This document shows positions 1 through 6,665 of a stretch of DNA of 14,494 bases, piece after piece (the stretch's first letter is position 1; each line of letters begins with the position of its first letter). Source of the stretch: Minisyncoccota bacterium (lineage in GTDB: Bacteria; Patescibacteriota; Minisyncoccia; Phycocordibacterales; CAIJYI01); NCBI GenBank assembly GCA_023229825.1, contig JALNYN010000029.1:1-14494 (forward strand), written 5' to 3'. The notes under the pieces are model-generated. The model made no database searches and was not told where the DNA came from. It was given only the letters and a program-made list of their open reading frames with translations. The position numbers and the translations under genes were made by a program.

Positions 1-66
1 GGCTACTGCGGTTACCGTTTTTAGCTTTTGGATGATCTCCTTAAGCTTTGTTTCTTTTAAATTCAT
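1..66 (-). CDS. Start of an unidentified gene, cut by the left window edge
   Basis: An ATG on the minus strand at 66 opens a frame that runs without a stop to position 1, giving 22 codons that begin MNLKETKLKEIIQKL. The peptide is lysine-rich and probably helical. A plausible promoter (76-104) lies just upstream and the gene follows recG on the same strand, with 64 nt between recG's stop and this ATG. There is no Shine-Dalgarno sequence before the ATG. The piece is too short to assign a family. It could be a chance frame, but the promoter and the amino-acid composition favour a real N-terminus. Confidence 0.5.
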   Translation of the reverse strand, partial: MNLKETKLKEIIQKLKTVTAVA

Positions 67-75
67 ATATTGCGA

Positions 76-104
76 ATCAAATGAGTTCATAGGACTAGTG
101 TAAA
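76..104 (-). promoter_or_regulatory. Promoter of the partial gene at 1-66
   Basis: On the minus strand the -35 box is TTTACA (99-104, one mismatch to TTGACA), the spacer is 17 nt, and the -10 box is TTTGAT (76-81, two mismatches). The -10 ends 9 nt before the ATG at 66, so transcription would begin only a few bases before the start codon, or on it. Confidence 0.4.
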
Positions 105-130
105 CTCTTTTGCTGCAATGTTAACAAATT

Positions 131-2287
131 TTACTCAAAATGACTGATCTCGTGTTTATTGGCGAGTTTTTCGGCGATAAGCGGGTATTTTTTTAAGCTC
201 GGGTTCTTTTTTAACATTTCTTTCGCCTCATTTCTGGCGGCTTCTACCATTTTTATATTTTTTATGGCTTCCATACCGAGGTCGCTGACACCCCATTGTT
301 TTTTGCCACCGAGTTCGCCGGCGCCGCGCAGAGCTAAATCCATTTCCGCCAATTCAAAGCCGTTTTTGGCGGTTTTTAGCGCGTGAAGGCGGTCTTTGGT
401 TTTTTGACCGAAACTTTCCGTAAGGAGATAACAGTACGCTTGATGGTTGCTTCGAATAACGCGACCGCGGAGCTGGTGGAGCTGGGCGAGCCCGAAACGT
501 TCGGCGCCTTCGATAACGATGATCGTGGCGTTTGGAACGTTGACGCCGACTTCGACGACGGAGGTGGCGCAAAGGATATCGATCTCTTTTTTCTCGAAGC
601 GTTCCATTGTTTTTTCTTTTTCTTTCGGAGTCATTTTTCCGTGCAGGATGTCGATATGGTATTCTTGAAAAACATTTTTCTTGAGGCGTTTTGATTCTTC
701 CGTTACCGACTTTGCTTGAAGCGACATTTCTTTTTCGGGATCGGGTTCGTCGATGCGCGGGCAAATGACATACGCTTGCCGTCCGGCTTTTAATTCCTTG
801 CGTATATCCTCGTACATCTTTTCGCGATTTGCGGCATAAATAATATCGGTAATGATAGGTTTTCTTCCCGGAGGCATGGCATCCAGCAGCGTGAGATCGA
901 GGTCGCCGTAGATCGTGAGAGCGAGTGTGCGCGGGATCGGCGTCGCGGTCATGGAAAGGAAATGCGGAACGGGCTGTCCTTTTTTTACGAGTTTCATTCT
1001 CTGCGCGGTGCCGAATCGGTGCTGTTCGTCTATGATGGCAAGCGCGAGATTTTTGAAATTGACGGTTTTTTGAATGATAGCATGCGTGCCGACGAGAATG
1101 TCCACTTCGCCGTTTGCTACCCATTTCATAAGCTGGGTTTTGGAAATAGCCGTCCATCCCGTAGGATCAACTTTTGACGGAAATTTCTTACTGCCGGAGC
1201 CGGTGACAAGCCCGATCGTTATGGGAAGATGAGAAAAATATTTTATGAAATTCTCAAAAAGCTGGGTGGCGAGAATTTCGGTCGGCGCCATGTAGGCGGT
1301 TTGGAGTTTGGTGAATTCGCCTTGTGTGCGCTCTTGAGTGAGAGCGTAGGCGATCGCGGCGGCGACAAAGGTTTTTCCTGAACCGACATCTCCTTCAAGC
1401 AGGCGGAGCATTGGTTTTTCAGAACGCAGGTCTTTATATATGCTTTCGATGGCATTCGATTGCGCGTCAGTAGGGCGGAAAGGGAAGCGGGAAATGAAAT
1501 CATTCACGTCTTCTTCTTTGGCATGCACAAAGAATGACTTGTTCTTCTCATATTCTTTTTTCGCTTTTTGGCGGAGAAGCTGGATGAAGAAAATTTCCTC
1601 GAAAGCAAAACGTTTGCGTGCGATCAATCCGTGGGATTCTTCTTTCGGCATGTGCACCCACACGAGCGCGGTTTTGAGGGCGGGAAGGTGATATTTTTCC
1701 AGAATTTCAGCGGGGATCGGGTCGGCGAGAGTTTCCACCAGCCCGCTTTTGATGATCTTATCAATGGCGTGATATATCCATCGGCTCGTGATACCCTGTG
1801 TTTCGGGATACACCGGATACGAAACTGCGCCGAGCTGATCGGTGTTCCGAAAAAGCGAATTACCCGCGTCGATCGGCATATCTTTTGTTTTTTCGATCTC
1901 CGGATTGTTGAGGTATTTCGCGCCTTTTCGATCAGTTATCGTACCCGAAAGCTTCACCAGATCGCCCTCTCCGAACATTTTGGCGATGTACGGCTGACGA
2001 AACCAAACCGCTTTGATCTTTCCTGTGCGATCTTCGATCGTCGCTTCCGCATAGGTCATTTTGGACTTGAACCCTTTGGCGGTTTTGAGATTGGAAATTT
2101 GCCCGTAAATGATCGCCTTTTCGCCGATGACCAGCTCCGAAATATTCTTGATCTCCGAAATACTGCTGTATCGCGAAGGAAAATAGTAAAGAAGCTCAAG
2201 AATGGTATGCAAATTCAGCCGCGCAAGAGCGGCCTTTTGTGCGGGGGTAAGGCGAAAAGTTTCGACAATAAGAGAGTCGGGGGTCAT
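131..2287 (-). CDS. recG: ATP-dependent DNA helicase RecG
   Basis: RecG is a superfamily 2 DNA translocase that reverses stalled replication forks and moves branched DNA junctions. This copy is 718 residues (E. coli RecG is 693). The N-terminal wedge/OB region lies roughly at 1-170. Helicase motifs are Walker A GDVGSGKT (299-306), DEQH (420-423), TATP (447-450), and motif VI QLRGRVIRS (605-613). A region matching the C-terminal TRG motif follows (AEMDLALRGAGELGG, 647-661). In motif VI the usual second glycine (GRxGR) is Ile611, while both arginines remain. I chose the ATG at 2287. An upstream in-frame codon near 2323 would add 12 residues, but those codons lie inside the promoter. No Shine-Dalgarno sequence precedes the ATG. 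The gene appears to be a single unit with a divergent neighbour. Confidence 0.96.
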   Translation of the reverse strand: MTPDSLIVETFRLTPAQKAALARLNLHTILELLYYFPSRYSSISEIKNISELVIGEKAIIYGQISNLKTAKGFKSKMTYAEATIEDRTGKIKAVWFRQPYIAKMFGEGDLVKLSGTITDRKGAKYLNNPEIEKTKDMPIDAGNSLFRNTDQLGAVSYPVYPETQGITSRWIYHAIDKIIKSGLVETLADPIPAEILEKYHLPALKTALVWVHMPKEESHGLIARKRFAFEEIFFIQLLRQKAKKEYEKNKSFFVHAKEEDVNDFISRFPFRPTDAQSNAIESIYKDLRSEKPMLRLLEGDVGSGKTFVAAAIAYALTQERTQGEFTKLQTAYMAPTEILATQLFENFIKYFSHLPITIGLVTGSGSKKFPSKVDPTGWTAISKTQLMKWVANGEVDILVGTHAIIQKTVNFKNLALAIIDEQHRFGTAQRMKLVKKGQPVPHFLSMTATPIPRTLALTIYGDLDLTLLDAMPPGRKPIITDIIYAANREKMYEDIRKELKAGRQAYVICPRIDEPDPEKEMSLQAKSVTEESKRLKKNVFQEYHIDILHGKMTPKEKEKTMERFEKKEIDILCATSVVEVGVNVPNATIIVIEGAERFGLAQLHQLRGRVIRSNHQAYCYLLTESFGQKTKDRLHALKTAKNGFELAEMDLALRGAGELGGKKQWGVSDLGMEAIKNIKMVEAARNEAKEMLKKNPSLKKYPLIAEKLANKHEISHFE

Positions 2288-2293
2288 TTGATA

Positions 2294-2323
2294 ATGATAA
2301 CAGACGGGGCGGTGTGTTGACAA
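2294..2323 (-). promoter_or_regulatory. recG promoter
   Basis: On the minus strand the -35 box is TTGTCA (2318-2323), the spacer is 18 nt, and the -10 box is TATCAT (2294-2299); each box has one mismatch. Only six bases (TATCAA) separate the -10 from the recG ATG, so the transcript should start at or next to the start codon. The -35 occupies nearly the same bases as the -35 of the divergent plus-strand promoter. Confidence 0.55.
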
Positions 2324-2345
2324 GGAAAATTATATATTGTATACT
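2317..2345 (+). promoter_or_regulatory. Promoter of the 69-residue membrane protein gene
   Basis: TTGACA (2317-2322, consensus) is followed by a 17-nt spacer and TATACT (2340-2345, one mismatch). It points at the small membrane protein that begins at 2388 and shares its -35 bases with the divergent recG promoter. Confidence 0.7.
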
Positions 2346-2387
2346 AGACCTAGTTTTGATTATGGATGGAAAATCCCAGAGGTTAAA

Positions 2388-2597
2388 ATGAGTTGTGGAA
2401 GATTTAAAAAAGCAAAAGATGACGTGACAAAAGCCTTTTTTGGCTCAATGATTATTCTTTTGGTCTCATTAATGTTTTTCTTTGTTTTTGTGGCCTATGA
2501 GGCAACGAATTTACGGACGAGGGAACTCGAATATATGGTAGCTCAACAACAAGCACCAATCGTTCAAATGTTACCCATTCAGCCAAAGAAATACTGA
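2388..2597 (+). CDS. Small single-pass membrane protein, 69 residues, unknown
   Basis: I do not recognise this family. The protein has a short basic N-terminus (MSCGRFKKAKDDVTK), one hydrophobic segment at about residues 18-36 that is rich in Phe, Leu and Val, and a polar Gln/Pro-rich tail of about 30 residues. That pattern suggests a bitopic membrane protein. The ATG at 2388 has an AGAGG ribosome site five bases upstream. An in-frame ATG at 2337 overlaps the -10 box and cannot be the start of this transcript. The gene has its own promoter (2317-2345) and terminator (2621-2647), so it is monocistronic. A second, even smaller membrane protein gene follows. Confidence 0.7.
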   Translation: MSCGRFKKAKDDVTKAFFGSMIILLVSLMFFFVFVAYEATNLRTRELEYMVAQQQAPIVQMLPIQPKKY

Positions 2598-2620
2598 AGA
2601 AAAGTAAAAAACAAAAAAAC

Positions 2621-2647
2621 AAGCCCCGTGTAATGCGGGGCTTTTTT
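2621..2647 (+). terminator. Intrinsic terminator after the 69-residue gene
   Basis: An 8-bp stem AAGCCCCG/CGGGGCTT (2621-2628 with 2636-2643) encloses the loop TGTAATG, and six T follow from within the stem (2642-2647). It lies 24 bases after the stop codon. Confidence 0.9.
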
Positions 2648-2739
2648 GTATCGGCGACAGAAGAAAAAACTTTCCGTACAGGGTCAGAGACCCGCGTCTG
2701 GCGAAAGCAATCGTTGGGCGATTTTATTAATGTCTCTGT

Positions 2740-2768
2740 TTTGCAGTAATATTCCTTTATGATATTCT
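2740..2768 (+). promoter_or_regulatory. Possible promoter of the 43-residue gene
   Basis: TTTGCA (2740-2745, two mismatches) is followed by a 17-nt spacer and TATTCT (2763-2768). The -10 is preceded by TGA, which forms an extended -10 (TGn). Upstream, 2681-2723 holds two small hairpins (GGGTC-AGA-GACCC and AATCG-TTGGG-CGATT) of unknown meaning. Confidence 0.35.
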
Positions 2769-2802
2769 GTAATAAGACTTGAATACACCGTGGAGAATCG
2801 GC

Positions 2803-2934
2803 ATGAAAGATAAAGTTAGTTTTTTTGAATTTTTATTCAACGTATTCTTTGTTGTCATGATCGCTTTTGTAGCTTTGAACGCGATGACGGCCGGACAGCC
2901 GGCACTTTGGCTCATAAATTTTTTGAGCCGTTAA
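2803..2934 (+). CDS. Membrane microprotein, 43 residues, unknown
   Basis: The ATG at 2803 has a GGAG ribosome site (2792-2795) seven bases upstream and opens a 43-codon frame ending in TAA. The peptide begins MKDKVSFFEFLFNVFFVVM and is hydrophobic from about residue 7 to 28. It then continues with a short polar stretch and a second hydrophobic patch (LWLINFL). It resembles other single-span bacterial microproteins, but I cannot assign a family. A strong terminator starts 20 bases after the stop. The ribosome site, the terminator and the coherent hydrophobic profile together support a real gene despite its length. Confidence 0.6.
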   Translation: MKDKVSFFEFLFNVFFVVMIAFVALNAMTAGQPALWLINFLSR

Positions 2935-2953
2935 GATTGATAGGCAACCCCGC

Positions 2954-2990
2954 CCCCGCAAAAACTTCTGAGGAAGTTTGCGGGGTTTTT
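2954..2990 (+). terminator. Intrinsic terminator after the 43-residue gene
   Basis: The outer arms CCCCGC/GCGGGG (2954-2959 with 2980-2985) and the inner arms CTTC/GAAG (2965-2968 with 2973-2976) are joined by A:T pairs with two bulged A residues. Five T follow (2986-2990). The T tract is on the plus strand only, so it serves the microprotein. The convergent prmC stops at 2993, next to it. Confidence 0.85.
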
Positions 2991-2992
2991 AT

Positions 2993-3742
2993 CTAATTTT
3001 TCAGGGTGAGTACTGCGACTCGCCATTTTTCGTATTGATCTCTCCAGAAAACTCCTTCGAATTTTGAATCCTCGACGAGTTTCTCGATCTTTTCTTTTTG
3101 CCATTGATCGAATTCCAAAAAGAGCATTCCATCTTGGGTAAGAAAATTGGGAGATTCGTTTAGCATTTGTTTTACGAAGAACAGGCCATCATCATCGGTG
3201 AAAATGGCGAGGTGCGGTTCGTGCTCCAAAACAGGTCTTGCCACTTGCCATTTTCGGTCATGCGAAACATACGGAGGGTTCGCAAAAATATAATCGTATT
3301 TTTTCTGCGGAATATTTGCGAAGACATCGGTTTCGTAAACGTGTGCGCGCATAAAGTCGATGTTATTTATATCGATATTTTTTTCGATCTGTTTGATGAG
3401 CAACGGATCCTTTTCGCCGAAATCAACCGAAACATCTTTGAGGTGTTTAAGAATTGCTATGCCAATGCATCCCGATCCTGCGAACATGTCGAGTATTTCG
3501 GTTTTTCCCATAGAAATATGTTCCATCGCTTTTTCTACCCAAAATTCCGTTTCTGTTCTTGGTATAAGCGGGTGATAGGAAAGATCGATCTTTGCGCCGA
3601 GAAATGTTGAAAATCCGATGACATAATCAACGGGTTCGCCAGCCTCTATTCGGCGCAGGTCCTCAAAAAATCCGGGCGTTTCTTGTCCGCCGTATTTTTC
3701 GTGGAGCAGCCAGAGATCTTCTTTGGGTTTGTTGGAGTTCAT
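2993..3742 (-). CDS. prmC: Peptide chain release factor N5-glutamine methyltransferase, PrmC/HemK type
   Basis: PrmC uses S-adenosylmethionine to methylate the glutamine of the GGQ loop in class I release factors, which speeds translation termination. The 249-residue product carries the family signatures: PRTETE (61-66, usual form PRPETE), the SAM-binding motif DMFAGSGCIGIA (85-96), and NPPY (155-158), the motif that holds the target glutamine. The EHEPHLAIFTDDDGL segment (173-187) matches the family's conserved EP..AL..G.DGL region. It is a little shorter than E. coli PrmC (277), mainly at the N-terminus. The start is the ATG at 3742; a further 14 in-frame codons upstream would lie in the promoter. 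There is no Shine-Dalgarno sequence. No release-factor gene is in the window. Confidence 0.9.
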   Translation of the reverse strand: MNSNKPKEDLWLLHEKYGGQETPGFFEDLRRIEAGEPVDYVIGFSTFLGAKIDLSYHPLIPRTETEFWVEKAMEHISMGKTEILDMFAGSGCIGIAILKHLKDVSVDFGEKDPLLIKQIEKNIDINNIDFMRAHVYETDVFANIPQKKYDYIFANPPYVSHDRKWQVARPVLEHEPHLAIFTDDDGLFFVKQMLNESPNFLTQDGMLFLEFDQWQKEKIEKLVEDSKFEGVFWRDQYEKWRVAVLTLKN

Positions 3743-3748
3743 TATCAC

Positions 3749-3777
3749 ATAATAGCAAAGAGAAGCCGTTCCGTCAT
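3749..3777 (-). promoter_or_regulatory. prmC promoter
   Basis: On the minus strand the -35 is ATGACG (3772-3777; only the TGAC core fits), the spacer is 17 nt, and the -10 is TATTAT (3749-3754) with an upstream TGC, forming an extended -10. Exactly six bases (GTGATA) lie between the -10 and the ATG, as at recG, which predicts a leaderless mRNA. Confidence 0.5.
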
Positions 3778-3804
3778 TTCGCAATCATTTGCGAGAAAAG
3801 AAGA

Positions 3805-3833
3805 TTGACATTCATTCTTTTTCGGCGTATTGT
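3805..3833 (+). promoter_or_regulatory. pepN promoter
   Basis: TTGACA (3805-3810, consensus) is followed by a 17-nt spacer and TATTGT (3828-3833, two mismatches). The inverted pair ATTGACA (3804-3810) and TGTCAAT (3831-3837) brackets the promoter and could be an operator, or could simply reflect the -35 sequence. Confidence 0.6.
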
Positions 3834-3844
3834 CAATATGGATA

Positions 3845-3867
3845 AAAACCCTGAATAAAAGGGTTTT
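3845..3867 (+). promoter_or_regulatory. Hairpin in the pepN leader, with a tiny upstream ORF
   Basis: The arms AAAACCC (3845-3851) and GGGTTTT (3861-3867) form a 7-bp stem with a 9-nt loop within a few bases of the predicted mRNA start. A six-codon frame ATG-GAT-AAA-AAC-CCT-GAA-TAA (3838-3858) runs through its left arm and loop. It could stabilise the 5' end or attenuate transcription, but the short T run (GGGTTTTCTTT) makes a terminator doubtful. Confidence 0.3.
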
Positions 3868-3889
3868 CTTTGAAACAAAGGAGGAAGAA

Positions 3890-6535
3890 ATGGAGAGACA
3901 GCGTAAACCGCATGAATTGGATAAGCAGTATGCTGCGGCTAATTATATTCCCGTTGGAACGGTCAATTTGACCTTTCAACTGGATGCGACAAAAAAAAGT
4001 TATGTGCGAGTACAGGCAAAATATGCCGTGCGCCGCAACGATAAGACGGCGAAGGGTGCGCCCCTCGTGCTTGATCTTGCTCCGGAAGTGAAACTTACCA
4101 GCATCAGGATCGACGGAAGAAAGCTGGCAAAAAATGAATACAAACGGATCTCGGACACGCTCATTATCGGAAAAGTACCCGACCAGTTTGTCATTGAAAC
4201 CAGCGATCTGATCGATCCGAAAAACAACACGACGGGCGAAGGGCTCTACGCGGCGGGTGAGGACCTGATGCTGACACAAAATGAGCCGCAGGGTTTTCGC
4301 AAGTTGTTCCCGTATTTCGACATGCCAAAAGTGATGGCCCCTTTCAGGACCACGATCATCGGCAATAAGGAAAAATATCCGGTTATGCTTTCAAACGGCA
4401 ACCTTACGGACAGCGGAGAAAATAAATTCGGAAATCATTGGAAGACCTATGATCTGCCATTTGCCATTCCCTGTTATTTGTTTGCCTTGGTTGCGGGAAA
4501 ATTGGCGGTCTTAAAAGATGTCTACACCACCAAATCCGGTCGCGTAATAGATCTTGAAATTTATGCCGAGGAGAAAGACATTGAAAAATGTCATCATGCG
4601 ATGGCTTCGCTCAAATATGCGATGGCGTATGATGAAGAATGGTACGGACACGTATTCAAAGGGCACACCTATAGAATTGTCGCGACCAAGCATTTCAATA
4701 TGGGCGCGATGGAAAACAAAGGTTTGAACATCTTCAATGTGAAGTTCGTACTCATTAGTCCTGAAACGGGAACCGATGAGGATCACGAAAGAGTAGAGGG
4801 TGTTATCGGACATGAGGAATTTCATGACTTCACCGGAGATGACATAACATGCGTTGACTGGCGCGAGCTTGGCACAAAAGAGAGTATCACGGTTCGCCGC
4901 GATCATCTTTTTTCTGAATGTTATCGCGGTTGGGGACTTCGCAAGGTGATCGACAGCGTCAAATTAATGCGTTCTCGGCAATTCGCGGAAGATGCGAGCC
5001 CGAGAAGGCACGCCATACGTCCGGCAGAAATTAAAGTACCGAACAACATGTATTCCGTCACTGTTTATGAGAAAGGCGCGGAGGTATATAAACTGCTGGA
5101 AGACATTATCGGCCGCGAAGGATTCTTGAAGGGTATGAAGCTGTACGCGACACGCCACGACGGGCAAGCGACTCGCATTGAAGACTTGATGTGTTGTATG
5201 GAAGACGCGAATGACGTTGACCTGTATCAATTCCGAAATTGGTTTACTCAATCGGGTACGCCGACGGTGTCTATTGACGCTTCCTATTGTGAATTTTCAA
5301 GAAGACTTTTCTTGGAAGTAAGGCAATCGTGTACAATGGCGCCAGATCGGACACATATGGAACCGTTTGATATTCCATTTGCTATCGGACTTATCGGCAC
5401 TGATGGTGAAATGAGATCTGAAATTCTTCGCATTACCAAACCGGAGCAAATTTTTGTTTTCTCGAAAGTGCCGCACAAACCATCACTTTCACTCAACCGA
5501 AACTTTGCCCCTGTACGCGTGAAATACGCATACGAGGAAGGGGAATTAGCACATTTGATGACGCACGATGCGAATTTGTTCGCCCGATGGGACGCAGGTC
5601 AAACGTACGGTGCGCAAGTGTTGCTGAAATTGGCGGAAGATGTGAAAGCGGGCAGGGAACTTGTTTTGGATGAAGCGTATGTCGGTGCGTTCGGAGCGGT
5701 TCTTCGCGAAGAGAACATTGATAAAAATCTGCTTGCCGCAATGATGACATTGCCGGATGAAACGACCCTCGCAAATATGAGCGAGGTGGTCGATCCGCAT
5801 GCGATCCATAAGGCGCGGGAATTTGCGAAAGAGGAACTCGCTTGGACGTTTTGGAGGGAAACCTTCGATCTTTATCACAGAAATCGAAGCGATTTTGATG
5901 CCGTGCCTTCATTCGATCCAAAGTCTGTGGCAAAACGTTCGGTCGCGAATGCTGCGCTCGGATATCATGCCGACAACGGAATTGGAAGCGAGCTTATTTT
6001 TGAGCAGTTCGTAAAAGCAAAAGGAATGTCCGACAAATATACGGCGCTTTCACTATTAGTACATCGCGAAAGTGATCGGAATTTTGGCAGATATGTAGGC
6101 TCTGTTCTCAGGGTGTTCTATGAACAATTTCAAGACGACAACAATGCCGTCGATAAATGGTTCGCGGTGCAATCGTCATCTTCGCTCCCGGGTACGGTCG
6201 AAAGAGTAAAGGAACTGATGAAACATCCCGCATTCGATTGGAAAATTCCGAATCGCGTACGTTCAGTGTTTGCTTGGTTTTCGCTAGACAGTTTGCAGTT
6301 CCACACAAAAGAAGGGTATCGGCTGTTTGCTGATTTCTTGGTCGAATATGCTCCAAAAAACGACATTACCGCCGCGCGGATGGTAGAACCTTTGACCGAG
6401 TGGAAACGGTATGTGCCGGAACTACAGGTCTTGATGAAAGCGGAATTACTCCGTCTGAAAGAAGAACTCATGAAAGTTCCTCCTGAAAACGTGAAGACCA
6501 CGATATCGAAGATCAATGACAGCTTAGCTCAATAA
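3890..6535 (+). CDS. pepN: Aminopeptidase N, M1 zinc metallopeptidase
   Basis: This enzyme removes N-terminal residues from peptides in the cytosol. The 881-residue product matches bacterial PepN in length (870 in E. coli) and layout: an N-terminal beta domain, a thermolysin-like catalytic domain, then a small beta domain and a long helical C-terminal region. The substrate-binding GAMEN motif is at 272-276. The zinc site is H308-E-E-F-H312 with Glu331 after the 18-residue spacing typical of M1 enzymes. Glu309 is the catalytic base, and Tyr393 (VTVYEKGAEV) fits the transition-state tyrosine. The start at 3890 has the strong ribosome site AAGGAGG (3878-3884) five bases upstream. An in-frame TTG at 3830 lies inside the -10 box and is rejected. 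No signal peptide is seen. It is monocistronic, with its own promoter and terminator. Confidence 0.97.
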   Translation: MERQRKPHELDKQYAAANYIPVGTVNLTFQLDATKKSYVRVQAKYAVRRNDKTAKGAPLVLDLAPEVKLTSIRIDGRKLAKNEYKRISDTLIIGKVPDQFVIETSDLIDPKNNTTGEGLYAAGEDLMLTQNEPQGFRKLFPYFDMPKVMAPFRTTIIGNKEKYPVMLSNGNLTDSGENKFGNHWKTYDLPFAIPCYLFALVAGKLAVLKDVYTTKSGRVIDLEIYAEEKDIEKCHHAMASLKYAMAYDEEWYGHVFKGHTYRIVATKHFNMGAMENKGLNIFNVKFVLISPETGTDEDHERVEGVIGHEEFHDFTGDDITCVDWRELGTKESITVRRDHLFSECYRGWGLRKVIDSVKLMRSRQFAEDASPRRHAIRPAEIKVPNNMYSVTVYEKGAEVYKLLEDIIGREGFLKGMKLYATRHDGQATRIEDLMCCMEDANDVDLYQFRNWFTQSGTPTVSIDASYCEFSRRLFLEVRQSCTMAPDRTHMEPFDIPFAIGLIGTDGEMRSEILRITKPEQIFVFSKVPHKPSLSLNRNFAPVRVKYAYEEGELAHLMTHDANLFARWDAGQTYGAQVLLKLAEDVKAGRELVLDEAYVGAFGAVLREENIDKNLLAAMMTLPDETTLANMSEVVDPHAIHKAREFAKEELAWTFWRETFDLYHRNRSDFDAVPSFDPKSVAKRSVANAALGYHADNGIGSELIFEQFVKAKGMSDKYTALSLLVHRESDRNFGRYVGSVLRVFYEQFQDDNNAVDKWFAVQSSSSLPGTVERVKELMKHPAFDWKIPNRVRSVFAWFSLDSLQFHTKEGYRLFADFLVEYAPKNDITAARMVEPLTEWKRYVPELQVLMKAELLRLKEELMKVPPENVKTTISKINDSLAQ

Positions 6536-6542
6536 TACGAGC

Positions 6543-6572
6543 AACGCTCCGGCAAATGTCGGAGCGTTTTTT
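6543..6572 (+). terminator. Intrinsic terminator after pepN
   Basis: A 9-bp stem AACGCTCCG/CGGAGCGTT (6543-6551 with 6560-6568) is followed by six T (6567-6572). It begins seven bases after the pepN stop. Confidence 0.92.
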
Positions 6573-6631
6573 ATGCGCGGTTATGCCCATCTTATTACGG
6601 AGTGGTAAGGTATCTATGTTCGCCAATGTGG

Positions 6632-6653
6632 ATTCCGGGTCGTTGCCCGGAAT
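6632..6653. repeat. REP-like GC-rich palindrome
   Basis: The arms ATTCCGGG (6632-6639) and CCCGGAAT (6646-6653) form an 8-bp stem with the loop TCGTTG. On the minus strand the element reads GTCATTCCGGGCAACGACC, then CGGAATCCA. It lies between the convergent ends of pepN and the minus-strand gene at 6666 and has no T tract, so it is not a normal terminator. Its form resembles the dispersed GTCATTCC...GGAATCC palindromes found between genes in many bacteria. Only one copy is in this window. Confidence 0.5.
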
Positions 6654-6665
6654 GACGACTGGCAA

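Noticed and set aside
354..1157. 267-codon minus-strand frame inside recG
   Set aside because: It overlaps recG in another frame on the same strand, and its His/Arg/Ser-rich composition is typical of out-of-frame translation.
1568..2320. 250-codon plus-strand open frame opposite recG
   Set aside because: It lies entirely antisense to the clearly conserved RecG N-terminal half, has no ribosome site, and its translation looks like a shadow frame.
2681..2723. tRNA or riboswitch between the two membrane-protein genes
   Set aside because: The hairpins are short, no cloverleaf or T-arm sequence (GGTTCRA) is present, and no known riboswitch core was recognised.
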